From NCBI RefSeq assembly GCF_022832975.1, contig NZ_CP094846.1, positions 1,585,501 to 1,649,500 of the forward strand: a DNA stretch of 64,000 bases, given 5' to 3'. The notes beneath the pieces were generated by a model. It had not been told where the DNA came from. It saw nothing but the letters and a program-made list of their open reading frames with translations, and did no database searches. Shown one piece after another: positions 47,697 to 56,989 of this stretch (its first letter is position 1; each line of letters begins with the position of its first letter). This stretch comes from Ornithobacterium rhinotracheale. GTDB lineage: Bacteria > Bacteroidota > Bacteroidia > Flavobacteriales > Weeksellaceae. The position numbers and the translations under genes are program-made.

Positions 47697-49367
47697 CTAT
47701 TTCACATAGGCATCTGCATGCACTTTTGCTACGGCTCTACCGCTCGGATCGTTTAAGTTTTGAAAAGATTTATCCCATTTCAGAGCCGTAGGCGTACTAC
47801 ATGCAACTGATGGCACAGATGGCACAGTGAGTGCTGCGGCATCTAATGGGAAATGCTCTTCGAAAATGCTGCGATAGTAATACTCCTCTTTGCTAGTAGG
47901 CGTTTGTACTGGGAAACGGTGATGTGCATTTTTCAACTCCTCGTCGGAAACTTTTGCGTTTACCAATTCTTTTAATTTATCAATCCAAGAGTAGCCTACA
48001 CCGTCTGAAAATTGCTCTTTTTGGCGCCATGCTACCTCAGCTGGCAAATAACCTTCAAAGGCTTTGCGTAAAATCCATTTTTCCATTTTTTCTGGCTTAA
48101 TCATTTTATCTTCTGGATTAATGCACATGGCTACATCCAAAAATTCTTTGTCCAAAAACGGCACACGCCCTTCGATTCCCCAAGCCATCAAAGATTTGTT
48201 GGCACGCAAACAATCATATTTATACAAGTTTTCTAATTTGCGCACGCTTTCTTCGTGAAATTCTCTGGCGTTTGGTGCTTTGTGGAAATATAAATAGCCA
48301 CCAAAAATTTCGTCTGAACCTTCGCCCGAAAGCACCATTTTGATTCCCATAGACTTAATCACTCTTGCCATAAGATACATCGGAGTAGAGGCACGAACGG
48401 TGGTAATGTCATAAGTTTCGAGATAATAAATCACATCACGCACAGCGTCTAAACCTTCCTGAATCGTGAATTTGATTTCGTGATGAATTGTCCCGATGTG
48501 GTCGGCAACTTTGCGAGCCGCAGCCAAATCTGGAGAACCTTCTAATCCTACGGCAAATGAGTGCAATTGCGGGTACCATGCTTGTTCTTTGTCATCAGAC
48601 TCAATGCGTTTAGCCGCAAATTTTTTAGCCAATGCTGAAATAATCGAAGAATCTAATCCGCCTGAAAGCAATACGCCATAAGGCACATCAGACATTAATT
48701 GGCGGTGCACTGCATCCTCCAAAGATTTTTTCAATAAATCAATATCGGACTTGTTATGCTCCACTGCCGAATATTTTTCCCAATCGCGAGAATACCATTT
48801 TTGCAGTTTTTTCTCTTTGCTGTGGTAGTAATGCCCTGGCAAAAACACCTTGATTGAGTTGCAATGTCCCTCTAGTGCCTTTAATTCCGAAGCTACATAA
48901 AAAGTCCCTTGCTTATCAAATCCCATGTACAGTGGCACAATTCCCATATGGTCGCGTGCCACCATAAACTCCTGTGTTTGTGTATCGTAAATTGCAAAAG
49001 CAAACATTCCGTTTAGCTCATCGATTCCCGCAGCACCTTTATCTGCAAATAGTGGAAGAATCACCTCGCAATCCGACTGGGTTTGAAATTGATACAAATC
49101 TTTGTAGCGTTCACGGATTTCTCTATGGTTGTAGATTTCACCATTTACGGCAAGCACATATCTTCCATCTGCACTGATTAGGGGTTGCTTGCCCGAAGTA
49201 GGATCTACAATCGCCAAACGCTCATGTGCCATGATGGCGTGTTCATCGCTATAAATCCCACTCCAATCTGGGCCACGATGACGAAGTTTTTTAGCCATTT
49301 TTAATACTTGAGGTCTTAGTTCCTCGGCGCTTTGTTTAATATCAAAAGCACATACAATTCCACACAT
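47697..49367 (-). CDS. asnB: Asparagine synthetase B, glutamine-hydrolysing
   Basis: 556 residues. Cys2 nucleophile in MCGIVCAFD, glutaminase domain to about 200 (AVNGEIYNHREIR, YDTQTQEFMVARDHMGI), then the PP-loop synthetase domain with LLSGGLDSSIISAL (about 234-247). It makes asparagine from aspartate, glutamine and ATP. About 160 bp of leader with a complete Asn attenuator precede the gene, so expression should rise when Asn-tRNA is uncharged. Confidence 0.97.
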   Translation of the reverse strand: MCGIVCAFDIKQSAEELRPQVLKMAKKLRHRGPDWSGIYSDEHAIMAHERLAIVDPTSGKQPLISADGRYVLAVNGEIYNHREIRERYKDLYQFQTQSDCEVILPLFADKGAAGIDELNGMFAFAIYDTQTQEFMVARDHMGIVPLYMGFDKQGTFYVASELKALEGHCNSIKVFLPGHYYHSKEKKLQKWYSRDWEKYSAVEHNKSDIDLLKKSLEDAVHRQLMSDVPYGVLLSGGLDSSIISALAKKFAAKRIESDDKEQAWYPQLHSFAVGLEGSPDLAAARKVADHIGTIHHEIKFTIQEGLDAVRDVIYYLETYDITTVRASTPMYLMARVIKSMGIKMVLSGEGSDEIFGGYLYFHKAPNAREFHEESVRKLENLYKYDCLRANKSLMAWGIEGRVPFLDKEFLDVAMCINPEDKMIKPEKMEKWILRKAFEGYLPAEVAWRQKEQFSDGVGYSWIDKLKELVNAKVSDEELKNAHHRFPVQTPTSKEEYYYRSIFEEHFPLDAAALTVPSVPSVACSTPTALKWDKSFQNLNDPSGRAVAKVHADAYVK

Positions 49368-49402
49368 ATTTTCTATTTTTTGATTATTATTTTCACTAAA
49401 CG

Positions 49403-49443
49403 AAAAAAAGCTCCTTATCGTACGAGGCAGGATAAGGAGCTTT
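49403..49443 (-). terminator. asnB attenuator terminator
   Basis: On the minus strand AAAGCTCCTTATC pairs with GATAAGGAGCTTT (13 bp) and is followed by a T run, between the leader peptide and asnB. Confidence 0.92.
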
Positions 49444-49477
49444 GTAATTTTTAAACAATGAACAGCCTTTTCCTACC
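49426..49477 (-). promoter_or_regulatory. asnB antiterminator
   Basis: GGUAGGAAAAGG (minus strand, 49477 to 49466, containing the leader stop codon) can pair with CCUUAUCCUGCC (49437 to 49426), 11 of 12 positions including one G-U. The second strand is also part of the terminator 5' arm, so the two folds are mutually exclusive. Confidence 0.8.
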
Positions 49478-49529
49478 TATGGTAAGAATTATTATTAAGG
49501 TTGTTATTATTTAAAAGATTTTTCTTCAT
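49473..49529 (-). CDS. asnB leader peptide, Asn-rich
   Basis: 18 codons: MKKNLLNNNNLNNNSYHR, stop TAG. Eight codons are Asn, four in a row and then three in a row. Ribosomes stalling here when Asn-tRNA is scarce would leave the following GGTAGGAAAAGG free to form the antiterminator; ribosomes reaching the stop would cover it and allow termination. It lies 11 nt after the inferred RNA start. Confidence 0.92.
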   Translation of the reverse strand: MKKNLLNNNNLNNNSYHR

Positions 49530-49545
49530 AATTTTATTATCAATA

Positions 49546-49574
49546 CAAATGTAATTAAATATTTATTAAAACAA
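49546..49574 (-). promoter_or_regulatory. asnB promoter
   Basis: Minus strand TTG (49574-49572), 18-nt spacer, TACATTTG (49553-49546), a full consensus match. Transcription would start near 49540. Confidence 0.85.
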
Positions 49575-49633
49575 AAAATATTTTTTCAAAAATTTAATAT
49601 TGTAAAAATTACAAAAACTTATTTTTTCAAACA

Positions 49634-49671
49634 TAAAAAAAACTCTCCTAACTATTTAGAAAGGAGAGCTT
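49634..49671 (-). terminator. Terminator of ppdK
   Basis: Minus strand CTCTCCT pairs with AGGAGAG (12-nt loop), followed by eight T. Confidence 0.85.
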
Positions 49672-49698
49672 TAGTAGTTATAAATAAAAATTTGAATT

Positions 49699-52443
49699 TT
49701 ATTTATTTTTTTGTTCTAAATAAGCTTGTGCTGCTGCTAATCTTGCGATTGGTACACGATAAGGCGAACAGCTCACATAGTTCAACCCGATGGATTGACA
49801 GAATCTTACGCTGTCTGGGTCTCCACCATGCTCTCCACAAATACCTACTTTTAATTTTGGTTTGGTTTCTCTACCTTTTTCGGTTGCAGTTTTGATCAAC
49901 TGCCCTACACCCTCAGTATCAATTGTTTGGAATGGATCTTCTGGTAATATTTTTTGATCTAAATATTTTGGTAAAAAAGAGCCTATGTCATCTCTACTGA
50001 ATCCGAATGACATTTGTGTTAAGTCATTGGTACCAAAGCTAAAGAAGTCTGCCACTTGTGCCATTTTATCTGCAAGTAATGCAGCTCTTGGGATTTCAAT
50101 CATGGTACCGAATAGGCATTCCACCTTGTCTACTCCATATTTTTCTGCCACTTCCTTGTTTACTCTATCAAAGATTGCTTTTTGGTTTTCAAGCTCTTTG
50201 TAAGTACAAGTTACAGGAATCATAATTTCTGGATAAGCTTCTCCTCCATCGTTGATGATTTCTTGTGCAGCTTCGAAAATAGCACGCATTTGCATTTCGG
50301 TAACTTCTGGGTAGCTAATTCCTAAGCGCACGCCTCTGTGTCCTAGCATTGGGTTGTTTTCTTTTAGGCCTAAGATGCGGCGTTCTAGGTCTGCCATGCT
50401 CACATTTAGCTCTTTGCTAAGTGCTTCTAGTTTCTTTTCGTCGTGTGGCACGAATTCGTGCAATGGCGGGTCTAGCAAGCGAATGGTTACCGCTTTACCT
50501 TCCATTACTTCTAGAGTTTTCTTGATGTCTGATTTTACGAAAACGGATAATTCGTCTAATGCTTTTTTGCGGTCTTCGGTAGTTTCGCTCATAATCATTT
50601 TACGGAGTAGGAAGAGTGGTTTTTCGCTTCCTTCACCATAGAACATATGCTCTGTACGGAACAGCCCGATGCCTTCTGCTCCGAATAGTATGGCTTGTTT
50701 TGCATCTTTTGGTGTATCGGCATTGGTGCGCACGCCCATAGATTTGTTTTCGTCTACCAGCTTCATTAGGATTGAATAGGCTTTATTATCGTTTAAGTCG
50801 ATATCTTTTAATTTTAATTCGCCTTGGTACACAAGCCCTTTGGTTCCATTTAAGCTGATAAGGTCGCCTTCTTGTACTTTATTTCCGTTTTTATCGATGA
50901 AATATTTCTCTCTCTCTTGGATTTCTATATCGCCACAACCTACGATACAACATTTACCCCAACCTCTGGCAACTAGCGCAGCGTGAGAAGTCATACCTCC
51001 TTTTGAAGTTAAGATGGCTTCTGCTTTATGCATTCCATCTACATCTTCTGGGGAGGTTTCTTCTCTCACGAGGATTACTTTCTCACCTCTTGACGCCCAT
51101 TCTACGGCATCATCTGAGGTGAAGACTACGCGCCCTACGGCACCGCCTGGTCCTGCTGGTAAGCCTTTTGCGATTGGCTTGTGTGTTTTTTCCTCTTCTG
51201 GGTCAATCATTGGGAGGAGTAGCTCCACCAATTGGTTTGGTTTTACGCGCATAATGGCTGTTTGCGCATCGATTAAGCCCTCTTCATACATATCGGTAGC
51301 CATTTTCACTGCGGCTACACCGTTTCTTTTTCCTACGCGGCATTGTAGCATATAGAGTTTTCCGTTTTCAATGGTGAACTCTATGTCTTGCATGTCTTTG
51401 TAGTGCTTTTCTAAACGGCTTTGGATTTCGTCTAGTTCTTTATACTGTTCTGGCATAAACACTTCTAGCGTTTCAAGGTCTTTACTTTGGTCGTTTTTAG
51501 AAGTTTCATTGATTGGCGATGGAGTTCTAATACCAGCTACCACATCTTCTCCTTGAGCGTTTACTAAGTACTCACCATAGAAGTGATTATCTCCATTACC
51601 AGGGTTTCTTGTGAAGGCTACACCAGTACAGCTACCTTCTCCCATGTTACCAAATACCATAGTTTGAACATTCACAGCAGTACCCCAATCATCTGGAATA
51701 CGCTCGATACGGCGGTATTCTTTAGCTCTTTTTCCATTCCAACTTTGGAACACGGCTCCTACACCTCCCATCAATTGATCCATTGGATTTTCTGGGAATT
51801 CAAGTCCGTGGTGTTTTTTGATTAACTCTTTGTAAAGCTTAGCTAATTCTTTTAATTGAGGAACTGTAAGCTCTGTATCGTTTTTATAGTTGTTTTCTTT
51901 TTTAACTTTTTCTAGCTCTTCATCCATTAATTTACGGATCCCCACTCCTTCTGCTGGCTCTAAGCCTCCTGCTTTTTCCATTACCACATCAGCATACATC
52001 ATAATCAAGCGGCGGTATGCATCATATGCAAAACGCTCATCTCCAGAAGCATCGATTAGTCCTTGAATATTGTCTAAGCTTAAACCAATGTTAAGCACGG
52101 TATCCATCATACCAGGCATAGATTGTCTCGCACCTGAACGCACGGAAAGCAATAGCGGATTTTCCTTTGCTCCGAATTTTTTGCCTGTTAATTCTTCTAC
52201 TTCTTTTAGCGCATCTAGAATTTGCTGTTCTAATTCTGCTGGATATTTTTTATCGTTATCATAATAATAGGTACAAACCTCTGTAGTAATCGTAAAACCA
52301 GGAGGAACAGGTAATTGCAAATTAGGATTTCCTGCCATTTCGGCCAAGTTGGCACCTTTCCCTCCAAGGAGGTTTTTCATTGATTCGTTTCCGTCGGCTT
52401 TACCTCCACCGAAGGAATACACATATTTCTCTTTATTCGACAT
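49699..52443 (-). CDS. ppdK: Pyruvate, phosphate dikinase
   Basis: 914 residues from ATG 52443 (MSNKEKYVYSFGGGKADG); 25 further in-frame codons upstream do not resemble the family. The ATP-grasp domain begins LLGGKGANLAEM, the phospho-His swivelling domain contains KGGMTSHAALVARGWGKCC (about 450), and the C-terminal PEP/pyruvate TIM barrel ends GICGEHGGDPDSVRF with the catalytic Cys (about 873). It interconverts pyruvate and PEP using ATP and Pi. Monocistronic. Confidence 0.97.
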   Translation of the reverse strand: MSNKEKYVYSFGGGKADGNESMKNLLGGKGANLAEMAGNPNLQLPVPPGFTITTEVCTYYYDNDKKYPAELEQQILDALKEVEELTGKKFGAKENPLLLSVRSGARQSMPGMMDTVLNIGLSLDNIQGLIDASGDERFAYDAYRRLIMMYADVVMEKAGGLEPAEGVGIRKLMDEELEKVKKENNYKNDTELTVPQLKELAKLYKELIKKHHGLEFPENPMDQLMGGVGAVFQSWNGKRAKEYRRIERIPDDWGTAVNVQTMVFGNMGEGSCTGVAFTRNPGNGDNHFYGEYLVNAQGEDVVAGIRTPSPINETSKNDQSKDLETLEVFMPEQYKELDEIQSRLEKHYKDMQDIEFTIENGKLYMLQCRVGKRNGVAAVKMATDMYEEGLIDAQTAIMRVKPNQLVELLLPMIDPEEEKTHKPIAKGLPAGPGGAVGRVVFTSDDAVEWASRGEKVILVREETSPEDVDGMHKAEAILTSKGGMTSHAALVARGWGKCCIVGCGDIEIQEREKYFIDKNGNKVQEGDLISLNGTKGLVYQGELKLKDIDLNDNKAYSILMKLVDENKSMGVRTNADTPKDAKQAILFGAEGIGLFRTEHMFYGEGSEKPLFLLRKMIMSETTEDRKKALDELSVFVKSDIKKTLEVMEGKAVTIRLLDPPLHEFVPHDEKKLEALSKELNVSMADLERRILGLKENNPMLGHRGVRLGISYPEVTEMQMRAIFEAAQEIINDGGEAYPEIMIPVTCTYKELENQKAIFDRVNKEVAEKYGVDKVECLFGTMIEIPRAALLADKMAQVADFFSFGTNDLTQMSFGFSRDDIGSFLPKYLDQKILPEDPFQTIDTEGVGQLIKTATEKGRETKPKLKVGICGEHGGDPDSVRFCQSIGLNYVSCSPYRVPIARLAAAQAYLEQKNK

Positions 52444-52625
52444 AATTTTTAAATATTTGCCCGTAAAATTAAATATTTTCTCAAAACTTGATTGATTTTC
52501 AGAAATGAAATAAATCATATTTTAATAAATATTGATATTCATCAAAAGGTGTACATTTTACAAAAAGCTAATTCAATCTAATGCTTAAATTTATTGAATT
52601 ATAATTTTTTATCCGAAAATCCCCA

Positions 52626-52970
52626 TCATTGATTGCTCAAGAATTTAAGGTAATTATTTAGCAAACTTTCAATTTGTTTTTTGGCAACAGGATTCGCCGA
52701 ATGCACATTAAATTTTAATTCTTTTAAATCTAAACCCGATTCGTAAACAAGCCATTTAGCTGCTGCATACCCATCTGGCGCAAGCGTTCCGTCGGGATTT
52801 AAGCCTAAATCATTATCAAAACTGATGAAGCTGGGCAACCCCCGTTCAATAATGATTTGTTTGAAGTTATAGAAATTACGAACGATTATAAAATCATCAT
52901 TACTAAGTGAGGGATACACCGTGGGCACCTCACGAATGTCGTCTAAAAATAATTTGTAAATTCCCATCAA
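52626..52970 (-). CDS. Cyclic-phosphate processing receiver-like domain protein (cREC)
   Basis: 114 residues. LFLDDIREVP (acidic pair as in receiver domains), SFISFDNDLG and the VHSANP segment match the small receiver-like proteins described with polyvalent and mobile-element systems. It could bind or hydrolyse a cyclic nucleotide phosphate, but this is predicted, not proven. It overlaps the kinase-like gene by 4 bp; the two form one accessory unit. Confidence 0.75.
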   Translation of the reverse strand: MMGIYKLFLDDIREVPTVYPSLSNDDFIIVRNFYNFKQIIIERGLPSFISFDNDLGLNPDGTLAPDGYAAAKWLVYESGLDLKELKFNVHSANPVAKKQIESLLNNYLKFLSNQ

Positions 52971-53677
52971 ACATCGATATCACCATATTCCATAGTGCCG
53001 TCAAAATCGTCGTCGGGCGTATTGAGTAAAGCTACCTCATCTATCACTACGATGTTGCCTTTGGGTGTTTTCAAAATATTGCCTGGGTGTAAATCCTCGA
53101 CGATATAGCTGCCGTTGACATAGGTTTTGCCCTCATCGGTAAAACCCAGCTTTTCCATATGTTCTTTTACCTCTTCATACGGCATTCCGTAGTCGCCGAT
53201 GATGAAGGGCTGCTCAATAATCACCGAAAAAGCATTTTCTCGCAATGGATTTCTCGTGAAGCCAAGCACCGTATAAGCCGCTTCTGGAAACAAGGCATTG
53301 TGAATAGACAATCGATCAAAAAACTCAAGTGGCGTTTCGTGCAAATAAAAATCGTTGACTTTGGTCACCACGCTCGGATTTTTCTCGTCCCAGTACACAA
53401 TATTTTCTGCGCCGTGGTCTAAATACTCGCCATAGCGTGTTTGGAAATCTTCTATCCAGATCCCCTCCTCTTTAGCATATTGTTCTAGCGCATTTTCCTG
53501 TGCGATTCTTGCTCCATCTGTTGTTTGATGCGCTGAATCTGCTCGCGCACTTCTTGCGGCGATAATGCTCGCTTCGACATTTCTTTTACCTCCTCTTGCG
53601 CGGCCAAGCTCACTTTCTTGTGGTAGTCGTTTAAGTAGTGTTTTCCCTTGTAAAATATCATTGACTAATTCTTTCAT
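52967..53677 (-). CDS. Kinase-like protein of the polyvalent-protein type
   Basis: 236 residues. The N-terminal GGKRNVEASIIAA segment and IEDFQTRYGEYLDHGAENIVYW lead into a reduced kinase fold with catalytic-loop-like EDLHPGNIL (about 194-202) and VVIDEVALL (about 209-217, DFG position). This is the pattern of Ser/Thr/Tyr kinases found in polyvalent proteins of phages and conjugative elements. Target unknown. Coupled to the cREC gene. Confidence 0.75.
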   Translation of the reverse strand: MKELVNDILQGKTLLKRLPQESELGRARGGKRNVEASIIAARSARADSAHQTTDGARIAQENALEQYAKEEGIWIEDFQTRYGEYLDHGAENIVYWDEKNPSVVTKVNDFYLHETPLEFFDRLSIHNALFPEAAYTVLGFTRNPLRENAFSVIIEQPFIIGDYGMPYEEVKEHMEKLGFTDEGKTYVNGSYIVEDLHPGNILKTPKGNIVVIDEVALLNTPDDDFDGTMEYGDIDV

Positions 53678-53779
53678 TTGCGCTGAAAGTTATCACTTTT
53701 AGCCTTGCAAAACAAAATTTTAACTCAATTAAATTTCATTCTTTATTTCCTTATCTAATTTATCGAAATAATCGTGTAA

Positions 53780-54661
53780 TTATTGATTACTCTCTTTGGC
53801 TTTATGGGACACTTTTTCTTTATTATCTTCCAAATATTTGAAATAGGATTCTTTTTGTTTCTTCAATTCTGGATTTTTTTCGTTTTGTAGTACAAGGTTT
53901 TTCCATTTGTAGTATTGGGGCTCATCTCCATCTTTTAAATAAGCGCAAGAAATATCGGTGGCTAAATGCTGCTTGAGTTTAAATCTTTTGGATGTGCATT
54001 TTTGCTGCATATTGGCATACATTTGTTCAGCGTCGCTTATCTTTGCAATACGAGCATAGGCACTCCCGAGCAACATCATGGCATAGCAATCTTCTGTGTT
54101 GGCATCATAAAACTTTTTAGCGTGCACATAGGTTTCTTCGTAATCATGTAAATCCCAAGAAATTCTTGTTAAATAATATTGAACCTTTTGGTAATTTTCA
54201 TCTTTTTCTTCTACTTTTTTGAGATATTTAAGCGCTTTATCTCGCATATCGTATTTAAAATAGGCTTTTCCCATTGCATACAGCCCTTTGATGTCATGAT
54301 CTCCCACCTTGTAGGCAGATAGCCATTTAGGCTTTTTAGGCAAACCGAGCTGTGCTAACACTTCATCGGGAACGAGATATACTGTGCTTGGATTTTTGAT
54401 ATGAAATACAACTTCTTTTTTTGAATCTTCTTTAAAAGAAAATTTACCATTTTCGTCTTTTTTTATGCTACCTACATAATTAAGGGTAATACCTTTGTAG
54501 GCATCCATATACACAAAACCCATCGAATCGTCGAGCCCACCATTATTAGTAACCACCCAGCGGTCTTCGCATTCAGTCATGGGTAATTTCTCCCAATCCT
54601 TTTGTGCAAAAGTATTTGTGATACAAAATAAAAATAATAGCAAAAATATATTTTTTCTCAT
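53780..54661 (-). CDS. Secreted TPR-like protein
   Basis: 293 residues with a signal peptide (about 1-19, TNTFAQ). Residues about 120-250 form helical repeats of TPR type (GLYAMGKAYFKYDMRDKALKYL, LLGSAYARIAKISDAEQMY). The N-terminal part is beta-rich and unassigned. No family name recognised. First gene of a run of minus-strand secreted or membrane proteins. Confidence 0.75.
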   Translation of the reverse strand: MRKNIFLLLFLFCITNTFAQKDWEKLPMTECEDRWVVTNNGGLDDSMGFVYMDAYKGITLNYVGSIKKDENGKFSFKEDSKKEVVFHIKNPSTVYLVPDEVLAQLGLPKKPKWLSAYKVGDHDIKGLYAMGKAYFKYDMRDKALKYLKKVEEKDENYQKVQYYLTRISWDLHDYEETYVHAKKFYDANTEDCYAMMLLGSAYARIAKISDAEQMYANMQQKCTSKRFKLKQHLATDISCAYLKDGDEPQYYKWKNLVLQNEKNPELKKQKESYFKYLEDNKEKVSHKAKESNQ

Positions 54662-54767
54662 GATTAAAACCTTTGTTTTTTTTAACTAAGAATGCATGTA
54701 AAATTACAACAAAAAAATGCTTTGAAATCGGTTTTTAGTTTTGAGAAAATATGATTTTAATTAGATT

Positions 54768-55118
54768 TTAATCTTCCAGCTCTTCATCTTTCAAATAATT
54801 TGTGGTGTATCCTGAGTAGCCCAAAACGATAGGTGCAAAAATCGCAAAAAATCCTAATAAATTTTGAATTATAGTATCGGGCTCCATCACAAATTTAAAA
54901 ACCATTAAATAAAGACTACAAATAATAAAAACAACCTTTACCCAAAGTTTTTCTTCGCTAAAGCTTGACACAAAATAATTAAGCCCAATGACAAAAAACA
55001 CGGCTGAGAATAACCAAAATTTTCCATTTGCACCAAAATCCACAAAAAAATGGATGATGAGTGCAATGACTAAAATTATTGATAAAACTTGAATTGTTGA
55101 GTTTATAAACTGTTTCAT
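54768..55118 (-). CDS. Small integral membrane protein
   Basis: 116 residues with four predicted membrane helices (about 9-28, 33-50, 58-75, 82-102) and a short acidic tail (KDEELED). No recognised family. It follows the frame-broken lipoprotein gene at a 9-bp distance. Confidence 0.7.
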   Translation of the reverse strand: MKQFINSTIQVLSIILVIALIIHFFVDFGANGKFWLFSAVFFVIGLNYFVSSFSEEKLWVKVVFIICSLYLMVFKFVMEPDTIIQNLLGFFAIFAPIVLGYSGYTTNYLKDEELED

Positions 55119-55127
55119 AAAGGTTTT

Positions 55128-55629
55128 TTATTTGGGCATATTTACAACCCCACTTCCATCTACTAGCCAGCGATTATTTTGATTTACCATTTTCAATTTT
55201 AGCGTAAAATCTGTCGTATCTTTGGCTTTCAGTGTAACGATGTTTGTTTTTTCATCAAAAGAAACGACTTCAAAACCATCATCGGGGACATCTTGCGCAT
55301 TGATTATAGGATCAAAATCCAATCCCATTTCAGGATTTTGTTTTTCGGCTTGTTCCAACATATCTATCCACGATTTTTTAAAAGCTGCTGTTACTTCTTC
55401 ATTCTGCTCAATCCACTTTTTGGTTTCGGAAAAATCAACATCATTTCGCATAAATTGCGTGTAAGAATCTGCAAAATTAAGTGCTATTTTTTCGGCTGAA
55501 GTCTCTATATTTTTTTTCAGATAAAACATTTGTGGTATTTTGTAGTTCTTGTAATGATTCCTGTTTTTTATTTTTCCCACACGAGAAAATCGTACTAAAA
55601 ACGATAAGGGTAAAAATAATTTTTTTCAT
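55128..55629 (-). pseudogene. Lipoprotein gene interrupted at an A8/T8 run
   Basis: ATG 55629 gives a lipoprotein signal, MKKIIFTLIVFSTIFSCGKN (lipobox Cys17), that continues to LSEKK and then leaves frame. The body in the other frame (from NIETSAEKIALNFADSY to the stop at 55128, about 120 residues) has no signal of its own. Both frames meet at eight T on the plus strand (55510-55517); seven would restore one protein of about 150 residues. The alternative start in the second frame at 55580 gives an unlikely basic N-terminus. Body: a DUF4878-like small alpha/beta lipoprotein is possible, not certain. Confidence 0.7.
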
Positions 55630-55727
55630 GATTAAATATTTTATATTACTAAAAATGCTTTTAATTCGGTTTTTATTTTTTTTCAAAAATTAAATATCAA
55701 TACATTTCAAACTTTTTTTTTAATAAT

Positions 55728-56297
55728 TTAATTAAATTCAATTTCTTTTAAAAAGTTAATGGCTTGTTCTTGATTCCAGTCCTTCAATACTTGAGCCGAA
55801 AAATTATAAAAAGTGTTATGTTTCTCTGTTATAAAGAAATAATTATTCACCTTTACTCTGCCATCTTCTTTTTTATAAATTTGAAATATTAAATAATTAT
55901 CATTTGGGTTTTCTTCAATCAACTTCACATCTACTTTTACCCTATTGGTAAAATATTCTTTTTCCCATTCAAAATAGGCTTTTAAAAAATCAAATCCCTT
56001 TTTAGAACCATCTTGATTAAATTCAATTTTATTGATGGGTCCAAATGAAATTGAGATTTCATTTCCGTTTTCATTTTCAAAATATTGTTGCCTGCTATGG
56101 TTAAAATAGCGTGTTTCCTTCCACTTACCTGGGATAAAAACATTGCCGTAAGGGAAAACCATGTATTGTGTTGCGTTTTTCTTCTCTATATAATCTACAC
56201 CCACTATTGTTGAGATTGCCGATTTTGGAGAAAAACAACCTACAAAAAACACCAAAATTGCTACCACAACGAATGATTTAAAAATAATTTTTTTCAT
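55728..56297 (-). CDS. Lipoprotein, function unknown
   Basis: 189 residues with lipobox FFVGCFSP (Cys21). The body is beta-rich with many aromatic residues (YFNHSRQQYFENENGNEIS, YFFITEKHNTFYNFS). No family recognised. It ends 98 bp before the signal-bearing start of the broken lipoprotein gene downstream. Confidence 0.75.
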   Translation of the reverse strand: MKKIIFKSFVVVAILVFFVGCFSPKSAISTIVGVDYIEKKNATQYMVFPYGNVFIPGKWKETRYFNHSRQQYFENENGNEISISFGPINKIEFNQDGSKKGFDFLKAYFEWEKEYFTNRVKVDVKLIEENPNDNYLIFQIYKKEDGRVKVNNYFFITEKHNTFYNFSAQVLKDWNQEQAINFLKEIEFN

Positions 56298-56446
56298 GAT
56301 TTCTCTATTTACAACTCAGTAAATTTAATTAAAAAAATGAAATTTCTTTATTTTTTAAGATAAAAAATTTTGCCGATTTTATTCTAAATCATCACTAAAA
56401 TGCGAATTCCTTTAGCTTTAATAAATCGAGAATTTAATGATTTCTT

Positions 56447-56887
56447 TTAGCATAAAACAGTGTAATTGTAAACCAAGGACATTTCAATTGGCACAAGAAC
56501 AAAAACCCAACCAAGGATTAGGACTACTAATCTCCAATGGTATTTCCCCCAAATTTTCTGGGATTTGTTAAAAACTTTCTGCAATACTTGAACCGTAACA
56601 AACGATACTATAAGATTTGTAATGATATATACGAAAAATTCTAACAATCCTGCATCCCACGCACACGGGCCGATGTTACTCATCGAAAGCAACGAACTGC
56701 TAGGTATGAACAAAGGTATTTCAAATGCCACAGATCCGCCCAATCGTGTCCAATCGCCATGAGCTCCTTCTTGCACGCCCCCCACTAGTTTAAATAACCA
56801 ACTTCCTACCATGATTTGATATATGAAATGCAAAACCATAATTATGGGAATCAAGACTAAATTTTTAAGCAGACTGGAAAAATGCAT
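56447..56887 (-). CDS. Integral membrane protein, function unknown
   Basis: 146 residues with three or four hydrophobic segments (about 10-37, 55-70, 82-106, 120-143). A central GPCAWDAG motif follows a polar loop. No family recognised; isolated by about 100 bases on each side. Confidence 0.65.
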   Translation of the reverse strand: MHFSSLLKNLVLIPIIMVLHFIYQIMVGSWLFKLVGGVQEGAHGDWTRLGGSVAFEIPLFIPSSSLLSMSNIGPCAWDAGLLEFFVYIITNLIVSFVTVQVLQKVFNKSQKIWGKYHWRLVVLILGWVFVLVPIEMSLVYNYTVLC

Positions 56888-56989
56888 ATTTATACCGAGT
56901 TTTAGATTTGGCTCACTAGTACAAATTTAGAAATTCAAGATAGAAAAACCTATAAAATTGGATTTTTTTTCGTAGATTTCCTTTACCAT

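Noticed and set aside
52444-52518. N-terminal extension of pyruvate phosphate dikinase
   Set aside because: The 25 residues are AT-driven and the family start MSNKEKYVYSFGGG lies downstream.
53490-53680. Alternative frame (SPQEVREQIQRIKQQ) over the kinase N-terminus suggesting a frameshift
   Set aside because: The frame given, with GGKRNVEASI, matches the known N-terminal pattern of such kinase proteins and is continuous with the kinase domain; the other frame ends quickly.
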